From the NCBI GenBank assembly GCA_031285965.1, contig JAITVD010000017.1:1-53942 (forward strand): a stretch of DNA of 53,942 nucleotides, read 5' to 3'. Shown here one piece after another: positions 52,189 to 53,942 of the stretch. The position numbers and the translations under genes were made by a program. The stretch is from Azoarcus sp. Its GTDB lineage: Bacteria; Pseudomonadota; Gammaproteobacteria; Burkholderiales; Rhodocyclaceae. Every line of letters begins with the position of its first letter. Position 1 is the first letter of the stretch. A model generated the notes under the pieces. That model was not told the origin of the DNA and made no database searches. It was given only the letters and a program-made list of their open reading frames with translations.

Positions 52189-52390
52189 ATGGCCAGACAA
52201 CGGGAACGGTAGCGCGGATCTTAGACCCGCAGCTCACGGGCAACGTGGGGCTGTATTACTGCTGCTACCGCCTGTCCCTGCTCGGATGGAACGTCATGCC
52301 GACTGCGTGTCGTGGACATCATCGCTTATCTGTGACACTTCCCGTTTCGTCAGCGTTCAGGTCAAGGCGCTGAGCAAGCGCAACCCCGCC
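52189..52390 (+). pseudogene. Degenerate, truncated gene of a small nuclease-like hypothetical family
   Basis: Three frames together spell one protein. MARQRER at 52189 runs into a stop. RILDPQLTGNVGLYYCCYRLSLLGWNVMPTA follows in a second frame; I split it here as RILDPQLTGNVG and LYYCCYRLSLLGWNVMPTA. VVDIIAYL then lies in a third frame, and CDTSRFVSVQVKALSKRNPA in a fourth segment. From memory this matches a family of about 150-residue uncharacterised proteins that read GNVGLYY...VMPTARNARG.D..AY...QVKALSKRNP, with the look of a restriction-endonuclease fold (D...QVK). Here frameshifts disrupt it and it stops at about 52390, where the sequence switches to the T6SS-like region. Confidence 0.7.
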
Positions 52391-52573
52391 CGCGCCGGCG
52401 CGCGTCTCCCCCATGGCGGCGCGCTGCCGGGGCGAGGCCAGCCCGTCGAGCGCGCGGCGGATCAGGTCGAGCGGCCCCTCGGCGGGGGCGGGGCGGGGAA
52501 GGGCGAGCGCCCGGGCTGCCGGGGCAAGGCAGGCGGCGATCAGCAGGGCGCGGCGGCGGCGGTCGATGCTCAT
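52319..52573 (-). CDS. N-terminal part of an exported protein, truncated at a junction
   Basis: An 84-codon frame starting at ATG 52573, which overlaps the Tli4-like stop as ATGA. The N-terminus is basic followed by a hydrophobic stretch (about residues 8-24) with Ala-rich ending, a likely signal peptide. The part after about residue 62 is the antisense of the nuclease-like pseudogene, so the true C-terminus is missing and the frame is chimeric. By position it may be a second immunity-type protein; I cannot confirm this from the short piece left. Confidence 0.5.
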   Translation of the reverse strand: MSIDRRRRALLIAACLAPAARALALPRPAPAEGPLDLIRRALDGLASPRQRAAMGETRAGAGGVALAQRLDLNADETGSVTDKR

Positions 52574-53496
52574 CCGGCGGCCCCCGGGCGCAGGCGGACG
52601 GAATCGATGATGGCGTCCCACAGGGCGAGGGCCTCCTCGTCGTCCCTGAAGGAGGGCGGGCCGCTGCCCCCGGGGTCGTGGATGCCGTCGGTCAGCTCGG
52701 CGACCAGGTTGGGCTCGGCCAGCGAATGGGCCTTGCCCGGCGCCTCCCACTTGAAGCCGTAGCCGCGCCGTCCGTCCTGCGTGGCGGCCATGAGGATCTC
52801 GTAGCCCTCGATCGGGCCGACCGCGCGCTCGCGGCGGCGCAGCGCCGAGCGGCCCGAGAGCACGCTGGCCAGGAAGCCGGCCGCGCCGCCCGCCCGCTCG
52901 CGCAGCCCCGGCTCGACCACGCGCTGGGCGAAGCCGTACATCACAAAATTCACGATGGGCTTGCCCGCGAATTTGGCGGAGAGCGACCAGTCCTCGAGGT
53001 TGAAGCGTTTGTCCGCCAGCATGGCGTCGCCCGCGACGAAGCCGATGCCCTCGGGCACCTCGCCGGGCCTGAGCTCGCGCCATATTCCGGCAAGATAGTC
53101 TCTGAGCTTCAGGGCGCTTTCTTTTCTGTCGTGGGATACATCCCCCGAATACTTGACCGCCTTGCTGCCGATCAGGAAGTAGGTGTCGAACAGGTAGCCG
53201 TGTTCCTGGACGGGATCGTACCCGGAGACCAGCGTCACCGAGCCGTTGGGGTGGCTGACCCGCTCAAGGAAAGTGGGCAGGTCGAAGCGACTGTGTTTCC
53301 TGATTTCTTCGGGAGAGGGCGTCCTTTTGAGCTCGGCCTCGCGCAGGTCGACGAAGGCGCCGAAGTGCCGCCGGTTCCTAGCCGGCAGCGGCTCGACACG
53401 CACTTTGTTGTAGGTATAGGTCTCATACAGCTTGGCGTCGGCGGGCAAGTCCAGCAGATGCCGGCCGATGGCGCGTGTGGTCCATCCGGGTTTCAT
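52570..53496 (-). CDS. T6SS immunity protein, Tli4-like
   Basis: 308 residues. It opens with WTTRAIGRHLLDLPADAKLY and continues with the central FDTYFLIGS, the repeated domain start FVAGDAMLADKRF, and the C-terminal YEILMAATQDGRRGYGFKWEA and DAIIDSVRLRPG. This order fits Tli4-type immunity proteins (N- and C-terminal Tli4 domains) that neutralise lipase effectors of type VI secretion. It has no obvious signal peptide of its own. ATG 53496 overlaps the effector stop as ATGA, with AAGGAG inside the effector end. GC is higher than the rest of the window. Confidence 0.72.
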   Translation of the reverse strand: MKPGWTTRAIGRHLLDLPADAKLYETYTYNKVRVEPLPARNRRHFGAFVDLREAELKRTPSPEEIRKHSRFDLPTFLERVSHPNGSVTLVSGYDPVQEHGYLFDTYFLIGSKAVKYSGDVSHDRKESALKLRDYLAGIWRELRPGEVPEGIGFVAGDAMLADKRFNLEDWSLSAKFAGKPIVNFVMYGFAQRVVEPGLRERAGGAAGFLASVLSGRSALRRRERAVGPIEGYEILMAATQDGRRGYGFKWEAPGKAHSLAEPNLVAELTDGIHDPGGSGPPSFRDDEEALALWDAIIDSVRLRPGAAG

Positions 53497-53942
53497 TTTG
53501 TCTCCTTTTTGGCTTCGTACCAGTCCGCGCGCTGGGCGATCTTGACGATGGCGTAGAGCGTGGCGTAGAGGGCGCGCTCATCGTTGCAGGCGTCCTGGTG
53601 GTCGTAGCCGAACTCGAGGTTGTGGCGGCCGGGATGGCCCTGGCCGTGGGCAAAGACCATCTCGACGCCCGGCTGGCCGTCCGGCGCGGCCCCGGACTGC
53701 GCGGGCACGGTGCCGTCGCCCGGCGCGTCGGGCCCGGCGATGGAGAGCCTGACGCCGCCCACCTCGAGCCTGCCGTTCCGGTCGTCGCTCCACAGCGCGG
53801 CCTCCGGCCGCACTTGCCCGCCGCCCGGGCCCGCCCAGACGACCTGGCCGAAGGCGTGGCGGTGCTCGCCCCCTGCCCCCAGCCCGGTGCCGAGCAGGCC
53901 GCCCCGGCTGCCCGTCCGGCCCCGGAACCCCTGGCCGCCGTA
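53493..53942 (-). CDS. C-terminal part of a lipase-like T6SS effector, cut by the right edge
   Basis: At least 149 residues, open to the edge. A glycine-rich stretch is followed by GPDAPGDGTVPAQSG, where the aspartate fits the acid of an alpha/beta-hydrolase triad. FAHGQGHPGRHNLEFGYDHQDAC follows in pieces, with the candidate catalytic histidine in GYDHQDA, then a helix ending in YEAKKETK. This pattern (GDGTVP then FxHQ) is seen in Tle-type phospholipase effectors. The serine nucleophile and N-terminus lie outside. The adjacent Tli4-like gene makes an effector-immunity pair very likely. Confidence 0.7.
   Translation of the reverse strand, partial: YGGQGFRGRTGSRGGLLGTGLGAGGEHRHAFGQVVWAGPGGGQVRPEAALWSDDRNGRLEVGGVRLSIAGPDAPGDGTVPAQSGAAPDGQPGVEMVFAHGQGHPGRHNLEFGYDHQDACNDERALYATLYAIVKIAQRADWYEAKKETK

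Noticed and set aside
52050..53942. Search for an att-type repeat of the tRNA-Thr 3' end and for an integrase
   Set aside because: Neither a repeat of the tRNA end nor an integrase gene is present in the part of the flanking region that is visible, so an integrative element is not claimed.

Overview
This window looks like a betaproteobacterial chromosome of roughly 60% GC. The placement rests on three things: the gene order mdh | gntR-sdhCDAB-sdhE-gltA-sucAB-lpdA, a PhaM-type polyhydroxyalkanoate granule regulator, and betaproteobacterial-looking NrdAB, TrmA, HemA, PrfA and PrmC. I cannot name the genus; an environmental Rhodocyclales- or Nitrosomonadales-like organism would fit. Both edges cut through genes. 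No rRNA, CRISPR array or intact mobile element was seen.

Layout. 1-770: a remnant of an aromatic aminotransferase, a small unknown gene and a terminator. 774-3840 (-): an ABC-2 exporter operon (lipoprotein adaptor, ATPase, permease). 4063-9318 (+): a cobalamin riboswitch followed by nrdA, nrdB and a BtuF-like binding protein, so B12 status probably controls the B12-independent ribonucleotide reductase. 9428-13364: erpA, a PilZ protein, waaA and a divergent ArnT/PMT-like glycosyltransferase. 13433-16910: trmA, a zeta-toxin-like kinase with an unusual C-terminal extension, and mnmE. 16911-18659: a lower-GC accessory patch with a transposase fragment and an uncharacterised gene, ending at tRNA-Ser(GGA). 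18891-25155: pyrG-kdsA-eno-ftsB and hisG-hisD. 25295-26529: a ParA-like ATPase next to PhaM. 26549-30957 (-): hslO without its zinc cysteines, tex, an NlpC/P60 lipoprotein and a gamma carbonic anhydrase; then tRNA-Arg(ACG).

31310-44094 is a TCA-cycle supercluster. mdh diverges from a GntR/UTRA regulator across an intergenic region with a perfect 9-bp inverted repeat. Succinate dehydrogenase and its flavinylation factor, citrate synthase, the E1 and E2 of 2-oxoglutarate dehydrogenase, and lipoamide dehydrogenase follow. Strong terminators sit after gltA and after sucB, so the cluster is probably several transcription units. 44172-48589 holds a lipoprotein Cu/Zn superoxide dismutase, a cysteine hydrolase, rlmJ, a ClC antiporter and an ODP-type di-iron MBL protein. 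48818-52007 is hemA-prfA-prmC, followed by tRNA-Thr(CGT).

Beyond tRNA-Thr the sequence changes character. A frameshifted pseudogene of a small nuclease-like family breaks off near 52390. Sequence of visibly higher GC follows, carrying on the minus strand the 3' end of a lipase-like T6SS effector, a Tli4-type immunity protein, and the start of a third exported protein. All three are joined by ATGA overlaps. This is either a genomic island inserted beside a tRNA gene or an assembly join. The observations most worth following are this effector/immunity module, the riboswitch-nrdAB-btuF unit, the cysteine-less Hsp33, the kinase extension, and the ParA/PhaM pair.
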